Below, in pieces: positions 17,705-26,006 of a DNA stretch of 64,000 nucleotides. The notes beneath the pieces are model-generated. The model saw only the letters and a list, made by a program, of their open reading frames with translations. It searched no databases and was not told where the DNA came from. Made by a program: the position numbers and the translations under genes. Source of the DNA: Ruegeria sp. R14_0. Lineage in GTDB: Bacteria; Pseudomonadota; Alphaproteobacteria; Rhodobacterales; Rhodobacteraceae. Position 1 is the first letter of the stretch. Each line of letters opens with the position of its first letter. The stretch lies in NCBI RefSeq assembly GCF_017743975.1, contig NZ_JAGHRC010000001.1, positions 558,001-622,000 of the forward strand. Direction: 5' to 3'.

Positions 17705-18496
17705 ATGGAAAAACCCTTTGGGGTCCCCGATATGGGGCCAGCGACGACACAGATGCTGCGCGAGGCGCTGCACCGGGCATGGGCTGACTTTCGACGCGCC
17801 CCTTTGTTTGGCCTGCTGTTCGGCGGGTTTTATGTGCTGGCGGGCTGGGCCATGGCTTGGGTAACGCTGCAGACGCAGACCTCGTATTGGCTGGTGCTGG
17901 CGACTATCGGATTTCCGCTGCTGGGGCCATTTGCGGCCGTGGGGCTGTATGAAGTATCACACCGGTTAGAGCAGGGGGAACCGCTTGATTTCGGATCAAT
18001 TTTCGGGGTGGTGGTGCAGCAAAGCCGCCGTCAGTTGCCCTCGATCTGTGCGATCATCGTGGTGATCTTCTTGTTCTGGTTCTTCCTGGGTCACATGATT
18101 TTTGCGCTGTTCATGGGGCTGTCGACGATGACCAACGTTTCAACGTCGCTCGAGGTGTTTCTGACGCCGAACGGCTTGACCATGCTGGTTGTTGGCAGCG
18201 TCGTCGGGGCCCTGTTCGCCATTCTCTTGTTCATGATTACCGTGCTTTCGATCCCAATGCTGCTGGATCGGGAACTGGATTTTGTGACCGCCATGATCGC
18301 CAGTTTCAGCTATGTTCAGTCAAACCCCAAGGTGATGTTGGGGTGGGGGCTTTTTGTGGCCGTTCTGACATTTTTGGCTATGATACCGTGGTTTCTGGGT
18401 CTGCTGATCGTGCTGCCTTTGCTGGGACACGCCAGTTGGCACCTGTATCGTCAGATCACGCTGGCCGGTGCCGGGCAAAGCGATAAGGCTGCTTAG
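17705..18496 (+). CDS. DUF2189 family integral membrane protein
   Basis: This 263-residue protein has six or so hydrophobic segments (for example 36-52, 62-80, 114-140, 160-190, 215-245) and the overall look of the DUF2189 family, which is sometimes described as cytochrome c oxidase subunit I-like but has no haem histidine pattern I can confirm. The segment [18 protein letters not shown] near the C-terminus is characteristic of the family. GGAGG and GACGG lie before the start. Its stop overlaps the stop of the convergent HTH regulator by four bases. Function unknown; it may be cotranscribed with the amidase. Confidence 0.72.
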   Translation: MEKPFGVPDMGPATTQMLREALHRAWADFRRAPLFGLLFGGFYVLAGWAMAWVTLQTQTSYWLVLATIGFPLLGPFAAVGLYEVSHRLEQGEPLDFGSIFGVVVQQSRRQLPSICAIIVVIFLFWFFLGHMIFALFMGLSTMTNVSTSLEVFLTPNGLTMLVVGSVVGALFAILLFMITVLSIPMLLDRELDFVTAMIASFSYVQSNPKVMLGWGLFVAVLTFLAMIPWFLGLLIVLPLLGHASWHLYRQITLAGAGQSDKAA

Positions 18497-19233
18497 GCTG
18501 CGCTTTGCTCAAAGCGCTTGGCGGCGCGCGCCGCAGGCAAGGCGGCTTTGGGTTCGGTACCCAGATAATTCAGCGTGAGCCGGCGCATGGTGGTCGCCTG
18601 CGCATTGGTCTTGGACAGGCAGATCGCAACCCCGCGCCAGCGTTCAGCGTTTTCCTCCGCGCCCCGTGTCACAAGGTAGATACGGCTGTTCTGCGCAGCC
18701 CGGCTGGACATCAGGATATAAATCTGTTTGCCGGCGCAGGCCGCGATCCCCTGAACTTCGCGTCGTGACGGATGCGACTGTTCCGCGCCGTTGCCCGGTT
18801 CGTAGCTGCGCACCAGTGTGCATTGCGGCAAACGCCGGGCGTGGATCAGCCGGTGCCGAGCCGAGGGCGCGCCGTCCAATCCTGTTTCCGTCACATAGTA
18901 AAACCCTGCCGGCAGCAGATTTTCGGTCAGCGTCGATGGGCCAGAGCCCAAAAATTCGGTCAGTGCCGATGCGGCCGGGTGAATCGGAGGAAGCTCGATC
19001 TCGTCCAGAGGCCGCAGCAGTATGCGCGCATCGACCTCGAAGAACCGGCACATGCGATCCAGAACATCGGGGCGAGGAAAGCTCTCGCCTGACAGGTATC
19101 TGTTGAACTGAGTTCTGTTGATTCCCAGTTGACGGCACAGTTCGGACACCGAGGAGTACTGCCGCGACAACTGTCGCAGATTTGCGCCAAACATCCTGCG
19201 CAATTCATCAGGACTGCGGGTAGAATTGATCAT
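18493..19233 (-). CDS. XRE-family helix-turn-helix transcriptional regulator
   Basis: This 246-residue regulator has an N-terminal Cro/C1-type HTH (about 10-75), with [19 protein letters not shown] as the recognition region. The C-terminal half (about 90-235) resembles no ligand domain I can name; it may sense a small molecule. ATG at 19233 with GGGACAG upstream is preferred; an in-frame GTG at 19263 would add ten residues but lacks a ribosome site. It is convergent with the DUF2189 gene, whose stop it overlaps. Its targets are unknown. Confidence 0.72.
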   Translation of the reverse strand: MINSTRSPDELRRMFGANLRQLSRQYSSVSELCRQLGINRTQFNRYLSGESFPRPDVLDRMCRFFEVDARILLRPLDEIELPPIHPAASALTEFLGSGPSTLTENLLPAGFYYVTETGLDGAPSARHRLIHARRLPQCTLVRSYEPGNGAEQSHPSRREVQGIAACAGKQIYILMSSRAAQNSRIYLVTRGAEENAERWRGVAICLSKTNAQATTMRRLTLNYLGTEPKAALPAARAAKRFEQSAA

Positions 19234-19476
19234 TTCTGTCCCAGGTTCCAGAGTATCATTCACAAGCGCGACGCAGCTGACCTTCTTCGGTCGTTCATGC
19301 GTTCCAAAATCGTACTGATGACCCTAGCGGACGCATCCCAACGCCACACTACCCCATCAAAGCTAGCGAAGGGGCAGCTAAACGCAACAGGCTTTATGTC
19401 GATTTGTATGATCTTTTGGGGCGGTCATGCTCATTGGCAACATACCGCTGTATTGCCCCAGCACTCCTGAGAGGGT

Positions 19477-19502
19477 GCCTCGCCCCGACAAAGGGACGAG
19501 GC
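19477..19502 (-). terminator. Stem-loop after ilvN
   Basis: Seven bases after the ilvN stop (minus strand) lies GCCTCGTCCC-tttgtc-GGGGCGAGGC, a ten-base stem with one non-canonical pair. There is no U-tract. It is the only candidate terminator of the ilvIN operon. The region 19264-19476 upstream holds nothing else I can identify. Confidence 0.45.
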
Positions 19503-19509
19503 CATGATA

Positions 19510-20070
19510 TCAGTCTCCGCGCAAAAGCGCAGCGACACCTGTGCGTGCGACCTCAACCAGCCCCAGCGGGCGCATCAGGTCGGCAAAGGCGTCGATCTTG
19601 TCCGGTGCACCGGTGATCTCGAAGATGAATGAGTTCAACGTGCTGTCGACAACACTGGCGCGGAAGATATCGGCAAGACGCAGAGCTTCAACGCGTTTGT
19701 CACCTTCGCCGACCACCTTGATAATGGCCAGTTCGCGCTCGACCGAGGGGCCTTCGACAGTCAGGTCGTGCACTTCATGCACAGGGACGATGCGCCCAAG
19801 CTGCGCCTTAATCTGTTCGATCACCTGCGGCGTGCCCTTGGTGACGATGGTGATGCGGCTGAGGTGTCCGGTATGGTCCACCTCGGCGACGGTCAGGCTT
19901 TCGATGTTGTAACCACGACCCGAGAACAGCCCGATGACACGCGCCAGGACGCCCGGTTCGTTTTCGACCAGAACCGCAATCGTATGCTGCTCCTGCACGT
20001 CCGAGAAGGTGGGGCGTAGGTTATAGGCAGAGTGGCGCGTCGCGCCTTTTTTGATATGTAGGGCAGACAT
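19510..20070 (-). CDS. ilvN: Acetolactate synthase small (regulatory) subunit
   Basis: IlvN binds the catalytic subunit and gives valine feedback inhibition in branched-chain amino acid synthesis. It has 186 residues: an N-terminal extension, an ACT domain (about 28-100) with ENEPGVLARVIGLFSGRGYNIESL, and a C-terminal IlvN domain that also ends in an ACT-like fold. The length fits the alphaproteobacterial form. It lies 67 bases downstream of ilvI with a stem-loop between them, and is controlled by the leader attenuator upstream of ilvI. Confidence 0.95.
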   Translation of the reverse strand: MSALHIKKGATRHSAYNLRPTFSDVQEQHTIAVLVENEPGVLARVIGLFSGRGYNIESLTVAEVDHTGHLSRITIVTKGTPQVIEQIKAQLGRIVPVHEVHDLTVEGPSVERELAIIKVVGEGDKRVEALRLADIFRASVVDSTLNSFIFEITGAPDKIDAFADLMRPLGLVEVARTGVAALLRGD

Positions 20071-20097
20071 TTATGTCCCTTTCATCATCTTGAAATG

Positions 20098-20119
20098 GCC
20101 GGGCACCATAGCGCCCGGC
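20098..20119 (-). other. Intercistronic stem-loop between ilvI and ilvN
   Basis: A perfect seven-base stem GCCGGGC / GCCCGGC with an eight-base loop lies in the 67-base gap between the two subunit genes. It may set the subunit ratio through partial termination or mRNA processing; that is inference. Confidence 0.5.
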
Positions 20120-20137
20120 AGCACTCGACGAACATTG

Positions 20138-21889
20138 TTAAACCAGAACCGAACCTTTGGAGTCGATCACGCCCTGCGTCTCGGCCTCGCCCAGCAGCAT
20201 TTCGTTATGCGCCTTGCCCGAGGGGATCATGGGGAAGCAGTTTTCATGCTTTTCGACCAGACAATCAAAGATCACCGGACCGTCATAGTTGATCATCTCC
20301 ATGATCGCGTCATCCAGATCGGCCGGGTCGGAACACAGGATGCCCTTCGCGCCAAACGCTTCGGCGAGCTTGACGAAATCGGGCAGCGCCTCGGACCAAC
20401 TGTGCGAGTACCGCTCACCATGCAGCAGTTCCTGCCACTGTCGGACCATGCCCAGGCGCTCGTTGTTCAGGATGAATTGTTTCACCGGCAGGCGATACTG
20501 AACGGCGGTGCCCATTTCCTGCATGTTCATCAGCCAAGACGCCTCACCCGCCACGTTGATGACCAGCGCATCCGGATGAGCCATCTGCACGCCGATCGAG
20601 GCCGGGAAGCCATAGCCCATGGTGCCCAGACCGCCCGAGGTCATCCAGCGGTTTGGATCTTCGAACCCCAGATACTGCGCCGCCCACATCTGGTGCTGAC
20701 CAACCTCGGTCGTGATATAGCGGTCGTGCTTTTTGGTCAGTTCCTCAAGGCGTTGCAGCGCGTATTGCGGCTTGATCGCCTTTTCACTGTTGGTGAACGC
20801 CAGACAGTTAACCTTGCGCCAGTCATTGATCTGCGCCTGCCATTCAGCAACCGCCGGCGCGTTGGTCTTGCGACCGCGCGCTTTCCAGACCTTGAGGATG
20901 TCCTCAAGCACATGGGCAACGTCGCCGACAATCGGGATATCCACACGGATCACCTTGTTGATCGAGGACGGGTCGATATCGATATGGGCCTTTTTTGAAT
21001 TGGGCGAGAACGCGTCGATCCGGCCGGTGATCCGGTCATCAAAACGTGCGCCGATATTGATCATCAGGTCACAGTCATGCATCGCCAGATTGGCCTCATA
21101 CAGACCATGCATCCCCAGCATGCCCAGCCAGTTCTTGCCGGACGCCGGATAAGCACCCAGCCCCATCAGGGTCGAGGTGATCGGGAAGCCGGTCGAATCC
21201 ACCAACTCGCGCAGCAACTGGCTGGCCGCCGGGCCAGAGTTGATGACGCCGCCGCCTGTATAGAAAACCGGCTTTTTGGCGGTTTCCATCGCTGCAACAA
21301 GCTCGGTGATCTCTTCCAGATCACCTTTCAGAACCGGCTGATAATGCGAGGTCGACGGTTTGGGTGCGTTGTATTCGCCCGAGGCAAACTGAACATCCTT
21401 CGGGATGTCGATCAGCACCGGACCGGGGCGGCCCGAGGTGGCGACGTGGAATGCCTCATGCATGGTCTCGGCCAGCGAGTCCGTGTCCTTCACCAGCCAG
21501 TTATGCTTGGTGCAGGGGCGGGTGATGCCAACGGTGTCGGCCTCTTGAAACGCGTCCGAGCCAATCATGAAGGTCGGAACCTGACCGGTCAGAACAACGA
21601 TCGGGATCGAATCCAACAGCGCGTCCGTCAGGCCGGTTACCGCGTTGGTCGCGCCGGGACCGGATGTCACCAGGGCAACGCCGGGTTTGCCGGTCGAGCG
21701 GGCATACCCTTCGGCCGCGTGAACCGCGCCCTGTTCGTGCCGCACCAGAATGTGGCGAATGTCGTTTTGCAGAAAAATCTCATCATAGATCGGTAGCACA
21801 GCACCGCCGGGGTATCCGAATACCGTGTCCACGCCCTGATCCTTAAGGGCCTGAACCACCATCTTTGCGCCGGTCATCTCACGTGTCAT
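20138..21889 (-). CDS. ilvI: Acetolactate synthase large (catalytic) subunit, biosynthetic
   Basis: This thiamine-diphosphate enzyme joins two pyruvates, or pyruvate and 2-ketobutyrate, in the first step of valine, leucine and isoleucine synthesis. It has 583 residues with the usual three domains: the N-terminal pyrimidine-binding domain (YPGGAVLPIYDE, with the catalytic glutamate in VRHEQGAVHAAEGYAR), the FAD-binding middle domain and the C-terminal pyrophosphate domain. It is followed by its regulatory subunit ilvN. Upstream is a 15-codon leader peptide with Leu-Val-Val-Ile-Val and an attenuator hairpin. CGGAGC precedes the ATG. It could equally be named ilvB; the biosynthetic role is fixed by the attenuator and ilvN. 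Confidence 0.95.
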   Translation of the reverse strand: MTREMTGAKMVVQALKDQGVDTVFGYPGGAVLPIYDEIFLQNDIRHILVRHEQGAVHAAEGYARSTGKPGVALVTSGPGATNAVTGLTDALLDSIPIVVLTGQVPTFMIGSDAFQEADTVGITRPCTKHNWLVKDTDSLAETMHEAFHVATSGRPGPVLIDIPKDVQFASGEYNAPKPSTSHYQPVLKGDLEEITELVAAMETAKKPVFYTGGGVINSGPAASQLLRELVDSTGFPITSTLMGLGAYPASGKNWLGMLGMHGLYEANLAMHDCDLMINIGARFDDRITGRIDAFSPNSKKAHIDIDPSSINKVIRVDIPIVGDVAHVLEDILKVWKARGRKTNAPAVAEWQAQINDWRKVNCLAFTNSEKAIKPQYALQRLEELTKKHDRYITTEVGQHQMWAAQYLGFEDPNRWMTSGGLGTMGYGFPASIGVQMAHPDALVINVAGEASWLMNMQEMGTAVQYRLPVKQFILNNERLGMVRQWQELLHGERYSHSWSEALPDFVKLAEAFGAKGILCSDPADLDDAIMEMINYDGPVIFDCLVEKHENCFPMIPSGKAHNEMLLGEAETQGVIDSKGSVLV

Positions 21890-21931
21890 CTGCTTTGCTC
21901 CGTTCGCGACATGTGTGTCTTGCGTTATGCC

Positions 21932-21961
21932 AAAAAAAAGCCCCCGAGTTTTTTCGGAGGC
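21932..21961 (-). terminator. Attenuator terminator of the ilvIN operon
   Basis: On the minus strand GCCTCCGA pairs with TCGGGGGC (one G-U pair) around a six-base loop, followed directly by eight T residues. This is a textbook intrinsic terminator, and it stands before ilvI, not after a gene. It lies 42 bases upstream of the ilvI start. Confidence 0.88.
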
Positions 21962-22002
21962 GCATGGGTTCGATTATGGTTTACCGTTACCGGCCCATGC
22001 GC
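21960..22002 (-). promoter_or_regulatory. ilv leader antiterminator: pairing arms of the attenuator
   Basis: Minus strand: the segment GCGCATGGG (22002-21994), within the last codons of the leader peptide, is perfectly complementary to CCCATGCGC (21968-21960), which runs two bases into the 5' arm of the terminator. A ribosome that reaches the leader stop codon would cover the first arm and let the terminator form; a ribosome stalled on the earlier Leu/Val/Ile codons would leave it free to pair and block termination. The mechanism is inferred from the known ilv/leu attenuators. Confidence 0.72.
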
Positions 22003-22034
22003 GTGTTTCCTACGATTACGACTAGCGTTCTCAT
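21987..22034 (-). CDS. ilv operon leader peptide, 15 residues
   Basis: The short frame reads MRTLVVIVGNTRMGR and stops at TAA. It has a Shine-Dalgarno AAGGAG nine bases before the ATG. Five consecutive codons are Leu-Val-Val-Ile-Val, the three end products of the pathway that ilvI begins. Directly downstream are complementary arms and an intrinsic terminator. This is the expected design of ribosome-mediated transcription attenuation. It is too short for ordinary gene finding and would usually be missed. Confidence 0.82.
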   Translation of the reverse strand: MRTLVVIVGNTRMGR

Positions 22035-22316
22035 CGCCAGAGGCTCCTTCTTTGCGTGGTGGGGACATTATGACCGAGGGAAAGGGGCGTCAACAGTCAA
22101 TTGCACCAATTTTCTAACCCGAGGGGTGAATTTTGCGACATTTTATTGCGCGGATTGACGCATGTGGGGAACAAATGGGAAATACTGCCCTTTCTCCTTG
22201 CTGATTGCCGTTCCCGGGGCGGTCAAAAAGCGGCATCGCAATGTCCAAAACAAGCATGATGCAGGCATCCGACTGAGGCACCCTGAGCTTGACCGAACAG
22301 GTGAGGGAGGCCGAGG

Positions 22317-23162
22317 ATGATCCACGATCTGATTGATCTAGGACGTTATCCAATCGATTGCCCGGGCTCGCGCGCGTACGATCAGTTGATCGCTGACCTG
22401 CGGCGAGAGTTAGATAAGGACGGCTGTGCTGTCCTGCCCGGATTTGTTCACGTCGACGGTCTGACGCAGCTTTTGGCCGAGGCGGACGCGGTGGCGGGGC
22501 AGGCGCACCGGTCGTTCAATCGAACCAACGCCTATTTCTCGCAGGACAATCCCGAATTGGAGCGCAATCACCCGGTGCGGCGGTTCTTTGACAGGTCGAA
22601 TGCCTTTGTGCCCGCGGACAACTTTCGGAAGGCTGGCCCGCTGCGCCGGATCTATGAATTCGAGGGGTTCCTGCCGTTCATTCGCGCCGCGCTGGATGAG
22701 CCGGAAGATCGGTTCTTTCGATATGATGACCCTCTGGCGGATGTGATCATCAATCTGGTCGAGGATGGACAGGGCTTTCCCTGGCACTTTGACACCAACA
22801 ATTTCACCGTGACGCTGGCCATCCAGAATGGCGAGGAGGGCGGGGCCTTTGAATACGTCCCGAACCTGCGCAGCAGTGAGGATGAGAATTTTGCCTCGGT
22901 CGCGTCGGTGCTTGATGGAAACCGGGCCCGCGTTCGGACGTTGGAGTTGCAGCCGGGAGACTTGCAGATCTTCAAGGGGCGCTATTCCCTGCACCGTGTT
23001 GCCCCGGTCAAAGGCGCGCGCAGACGATATGTGGGTATTTTCTCTTTCGTCGAGGCCCAAGGGATGTGCGGCGGGGTTGAGAGGACGAAACAACTCTATG
23101 GACGAGTTTTGCCACACCACCACGCCCGCGCCGGCCTGCGCAAGGATGAGTTGTTGGATTGA
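22317..23162 (+). CDS. HalD/BesD-like Fe(II)/2-oxoglutarate oxygenase with intact HxD (probable hydroxylase)
   Basis: This 281-residue cupin-fold oxygenase has the iron-binding triad H157-x-D159 (FPWHFDTNNFTVTLAIQ) and H226 (YSLHRVAPV), with 2-oxoglutarate-binding arginine candidates at 235-237. The segment NGEEGGAFEYVPNLR and the overall layout recall the BesD/HalD family of free-amino-acid radical halogenases. In true halogenases the aspartate of HxD is Gly or Ala to make room for chloride. Here the aspartate is present, which predicts hydroxylation, not halogenation. The substrate is unknown; a free amino acid is possible. GGGAGG-CCGAGG precedes the start. A VOC gene follows at 48 bases and may be cotranscribed. 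Confidence 0.75.
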   Translation: MIHDLIDLGRYPIDCPGSRAYDQLIADLRRELDKDGCAVLPGFVHVDGLTQLLAEADAVAGQAHRSFNRTNAYFSQDNPELERNHPVRRFFDRSNAFVPADNFRKAGPLRRIYEFEGFLPFIRAALDEPEDRFFRYDDPLADVIINLVEDGQGFPWHFDTNNFTVTLAIQNGEEGGAFEYVPNLRSSEDENFASVASVLDGNRARVRTLELQPGDLQIFKGRYSLHRVAPVKGARRRYVGIFSFVEAQGMCGGVERTKQLYGRVLPHHHARAGLRKDELLD

Positions 23163-23210
23163 GCGGTTTCGGAGTAGGACTGAAAGCAGGGTTCGAAGTC
23201 GGAGGGTCTA

Positions 23211-23591
23211 ATGCCGGAACTGCTGCAACTCACCCCGTTTGTCTTGTGTTCGTCATTGCAAAAACAGATTGATTTCTATTGCGACCGGCTGGGATTTACC
23301 TGCGGATTTCGACAGGACAATTACGCCTTTCTGAAACGCGGCAGGGTTGCCATCCGATTGCTGGAGTGTCCGCCGCGCGACGATGGCCGGCCATTGGGCG
23401 ACAACCAGTCGTTTTACATCGACGTGGACGGGATTGATGACCTTTTCGACACCATGAAAGCCGGGCTGGCCGACTTGCCGGAAGGACGGGTGCGCCCGCC
23501 TTTTGATCAGCCCTACATGCAGCGCGAGTTTCATGTTCTGGACGAAGACGGGACGCTGGTGTTTTTTGGCGAGGACATCCGGCCCAGATAA
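23211..23591 (+). CDS. VOC family protein (glyoxalase/bleomycin-resistance fold)
   Basis: This 126-residue protein consists of one pair of beta-alpha-beta-beta-beta modules, as in the vicinal oxygen chelate superfamily: an N-terminal half with SLQKQIDFYCDRLGF and a C-terminal half with YMQREFHVLDEDGTLVFFGE. The C-terminal glutamate in FFGED can be a metal ligand. Members range from antibiotic-binding proteins to dioxygenases and the role here cannot be fixed. It follows the oxygenase gene by 48 bases in the same direction, so a joint pathway is possible. Confidence 0.75.
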   Translation: MPELLQLTPFVLCSSLQKQIDFYCDRLGFTCGFRQDNYAFLKRGRVAIRLLECPPRDDGRPLGDNQSFYIDVDGIDDLFDTMKAGLADLPEGRVRPPFDQPYMQREFHVLDEDGTLVFFGEDIRPR

Positions 23592-23679
23592 CAGTGCCTC
23601 CCGCCCATCGTCGACGCGCCTGCGGCGCATCTCCTCTGGTTGGGCCCGGCAGCGCGTGCCGCGCTGCGGTTGCGCGGGG

Positions 23680-24327
23680 TCAGAAGCCGGGGCTAGTGCC
23701 TTGCAGCACGCCGTGTTCCAGCGCATAGCGGGTCAGGCCAGCGGTGGAGGATATACCGAGCTTGCGCTTAATGTTCTTGCGGTGCGTCTCAACGGTCCGG
23801 ACCGAGATATCCAGCGCCGCGGCCACCTCTTTGTTTGATTTGCCCTGGGCCAGTTCCAGAAGGATTGTCTGCTCGCGCCCGGTCAGCGCCTCACGGGCGC
23901 TGTCGCCTTTGGGCTGCAGTGATCCGCTGGCCCCGGTGCACAGGTATTGTTCGCCGCGCATCACCGCGTCGATGGCCTGTTTGATCTCATCCGTGGGGAC
24001 GTCTTTGAGCACATATCCCTTTGCCCCGTGGCTCAGCGCGGTCGAGATATATTCCGGGCTGTCATGCATGGACAGGATCAGGATGCGCGTCTGGGGCAGA
24101 CGTTCCAGAATGATCTCGGTGGCGCTGAGGCCGCCAAGACCGGGCATGTTCAGGTCCATCAGGATCACATCGGGCATCAGGTCAGTTGCCTGATCGACAG
24201 CCTCTTGCCCGCTGCCCAGCGTTCCAACCACCGTGATCTCATCATAACTTTCAAGGATCGATTGGATCCCTTCGGCGACCATCGGATGGTCATCTACGAT
24301 AAGAACCCGGGTCGTCTGATCGCTCAT
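23680..24327 (-). CDS. LuxR/NarL-type response regulator
   Basis: This 215-residue regulator has a receiver domain (about 5-125) with the acidic pocket VDDHP, the phospho-acceptor D58 in VILMDLNMPGLGG and the conserved lysine in KGYVLKD. A LuxR-type HTH follows (about 148-212), seen in LTGREQTILLELAQGKSNKEV and the ETHRKNIKRKLG recognition helix. Its ATG overlaps the stop of the histidine kinase gene in ATGA, so kinase and regulator are translationally coupled. The pair lies divergently beside a TRAP transporter operon with a dyad in its upstream region, which makes that operon the likely target. Confidence 0.9.
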   Translation of the reverse strand: MSDQTTRVLIVDDHPMVAEGIQSILESYDEITVVGTLGSGQEAVDQATDLMPDVILMDLNMPGLGGLSATEIILERLPQTRILILSMHDSPEYISTALSHGAKGYVLKDVPTDEIKQAIDAVMRGEQYLCTGASGSLQPKGDSAREALTGREQTILLELAQGKSNKEVAAALDISVRTVETHRKNIKRKLGISSTAGLTRYALEHGVLQGTSPGF

Positions 24328-25757
24328 GTACCGGCCTTTCGGTTCAAAGTTGCGTCTTCCTGCGGTGGCAGCAAGTGGCTGAGGGGCAGGCTGACCTCGA
24401 TCACTGTGCCGCTGCGTGGGGCGCGTGATGACAGAATGCGCAATGACCCGTCAAGTTGTTCGATGCGTTCCTGCATGTTGCGCAGACCAATACCGGGGTT
24501 TGCGGGATCAGGTGTAGGGCGCAAGCCGCGGCCATTGTCGGTGATCCGCATTGTCGCACCCTTCTTATGGCCGCGCAGGTCGATTGTAACACGGGTCGCG
24601 CCAGAGTGGCGTTCAATATTGGTAAGCGCCTCTTGTGCAATACGGTAGAGGGCGATCTTGCTGTCCTGGTCCAGCCGGTTGCGGAAAACGACGGTCGAGA
24701 ACTCGGTTTCGATCCCGGTGCGTTCGCAAAAATCGTCTGTCAGGGCCTTTAGGGCAGGGCCGAGGCCGAGATCGTCCAGAACGCCGGGGCGCAGGTCGCG
24801 GCTGATGCGGCGAACTTCGGTGATGGCGTTGCCCAAAGTGTCGATCCCTTTGTCCAGCGGCTCGCGCGCGCCTTCGTCGTCGCCGCGCGACAGGCGGCGG
24901 CGCGCATTGTCCAGCGTATAGCGCACGCCGACCAGAATCTGGCTGATCCCGTCATGCAACTCGCGAGCCACGCGGCCACGTTCTTCTTCCTGGGCGTCGA
25001 AAACCCTCTGTGTCAGCTCTTTGAGCTTGGCATCGGCCAAGCGCCGTTCGCGGACGTTCAACAACATGCCAGAGGCGAAAACGACCAGCACGGCCGCCAG
25101 AACAATCCCGCCGATGTAAGAGAATGTGCGCTGCACGCGTGCCTCAACCTCGGCCCGTGCGGTGGCAACAGTGGCGACGATGTCGTCAATAAAAACCCCG
25201 GTTCCGACGACCCAACGCCAGTCCTGCAGGCCGACCACATAGGCGATCATCTGCGCCTCTTCCCCGGTCGAGGGCTTTTGCCACATGAAACTGTGCCACC
25301 CGGCCCCTTGACGGGCAAGGCTGATGAATTCGTCGACAACAGGGGTGCCGTCGCTATCAGTCAGACCTTCCCAGTTGCGGTTGATGAACTCGGTCTGACG
25401 CGGGCTGACAAGGTTGTTGCCGTCATAGTCATAAACAAAAAAGAAGCCGTCCTTGCCGTAGATCATCGCCGACAGGATCTGCGTTACTAGGTTCTGAGCA
25501 ATTTCGTCATCCGGCGACGCGCGCCCGTAGATATAGGCAAATCCGTTGCGTGCCTGCGTGACGTAGTTCTTCAGCTCTTCCTTCTTGGCCTCGATCAGAC
25601 GTCGTTCCAGCGCCTGAATTTCGCGTTCGGCCGTAGCGCGGGATTCCTGAGCGACAAAAAACGCGATCGCAGCCACAGCCACAACCAGCGGAATCGCTGC
25701 AACAAGCGACAGTTTCTGCCCATAGGTCAGCGAGATCAGATTACGGAATCCCCTCAT
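24324..25757 (-). CDS. Sensor histidine kinase with periplasmic Cache domain (HisKA_3 type)
   Basis: The kinase has two membrane segments (about 14-37 and 207-227) flanking a periplasmic single-Cache-like sensor (about 38-205, with IYGKDGFFFVYDYDGNNL and a WVVGTGVFIDDI end). The cytoplasmic part holds a HisKA_3 dimerisation domain with phospho-acceptor H268 in ARELHDGISQ and a HATPase domain (NGRGL, GIGLRNM). The start is uncertain: ATG 25757 begins just before the first membrane helix, but in-frame ATGs at 25814 and 25856 would add 19 or 33 residues; none has a good ribosome site. Cache sensors of this kind bind small organic acids, which would fit control of the neighbouring TRAP carrier. 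Confidence 0.87.
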   Translation of the reverse strand: MRGFRNLISLTYGQKLSLVAAIPLVVAVAAIAFFVAQESRATAEREIQALERRLIEAKKEELKNYVTQARNGFAYIYGRASPDDEIAQNLVTQILSAMIYGKDGFFFVYDYDGNNLVSPRQTEFINRNWEGLTDSDGTPVVDEFISLARQGAGWHSFMWQKPSTGEEAQMIAYVVGLQDWRWVVGTGVFIDDIVATVATARAEVEARVQRTFSYIGGIVLAAVLVVFASGMLLNVRERRLADAKLKELTQRVFDAQEEERGRVARELHDGISQILVGVRYTLDNARRRLSRGDDEGAREPLDKGIDTLGNAITEVRRISRDLRPGVLDDLGLGPALKALTDDFCERTGIETEFSTVVFRNRLDQDSKIALYRIAQEALTNIERHSGATRVTIDLRGHKKGATMRITDNGRGLRPTPDPANPGIGLRNMQERIEQLDGSLRILSSRAPRSGTVIEVSLPLSHLLPPQEDATLNRKAGT

Positions 25758-25891
25758 AGCCGAATCGATACGCAAGCGGGCGGGAAAATGCAAAATTTTT
25801 GGGTCAACAGGCATGGTTTCGGGGCGGCAGGCGCAGGTTTTCTTTGACTTTGCCATGGTTTGAACCCCGGAAAACCGCAAAAACCCCGCCG

Positions 25892-25907
25892 CCTACGTAG
25901 TACTAGG
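25892..25907. promoter_or_regulatory. Candidate response-regulator operator upstream of the TRAP operon
   Basis: The sequence CCTACGTAGTACTAGG has complementary outer arms (CCTA/TAGG) and contains the self-complementary TACGTA and AGTACT. It lies about 100 bases before the dctP start, between the divergent two-component genes and the TRAP genes. NarL/FixJ-type regulators commonly bind short inverted repeats with TAC-like half-sites. Assignment to the adjacent regulator is inference. Confidence 0.45.
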
Positions 25908-26006
25908 TATTCACATTCACATCCCTGTCATTAGGCTGTCGCGCACTGAAAACGACTGCGCCCGGCATTCGCCCGGGCATTGAATATGTAGGGGAGGAAC
26001 ACTCAT

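Noticed and set aside
20051..20998. 315-codon plus-strand frame opposite ilvI
   Set aside because: Shadow of the acetolactate synthase gene, no domain.
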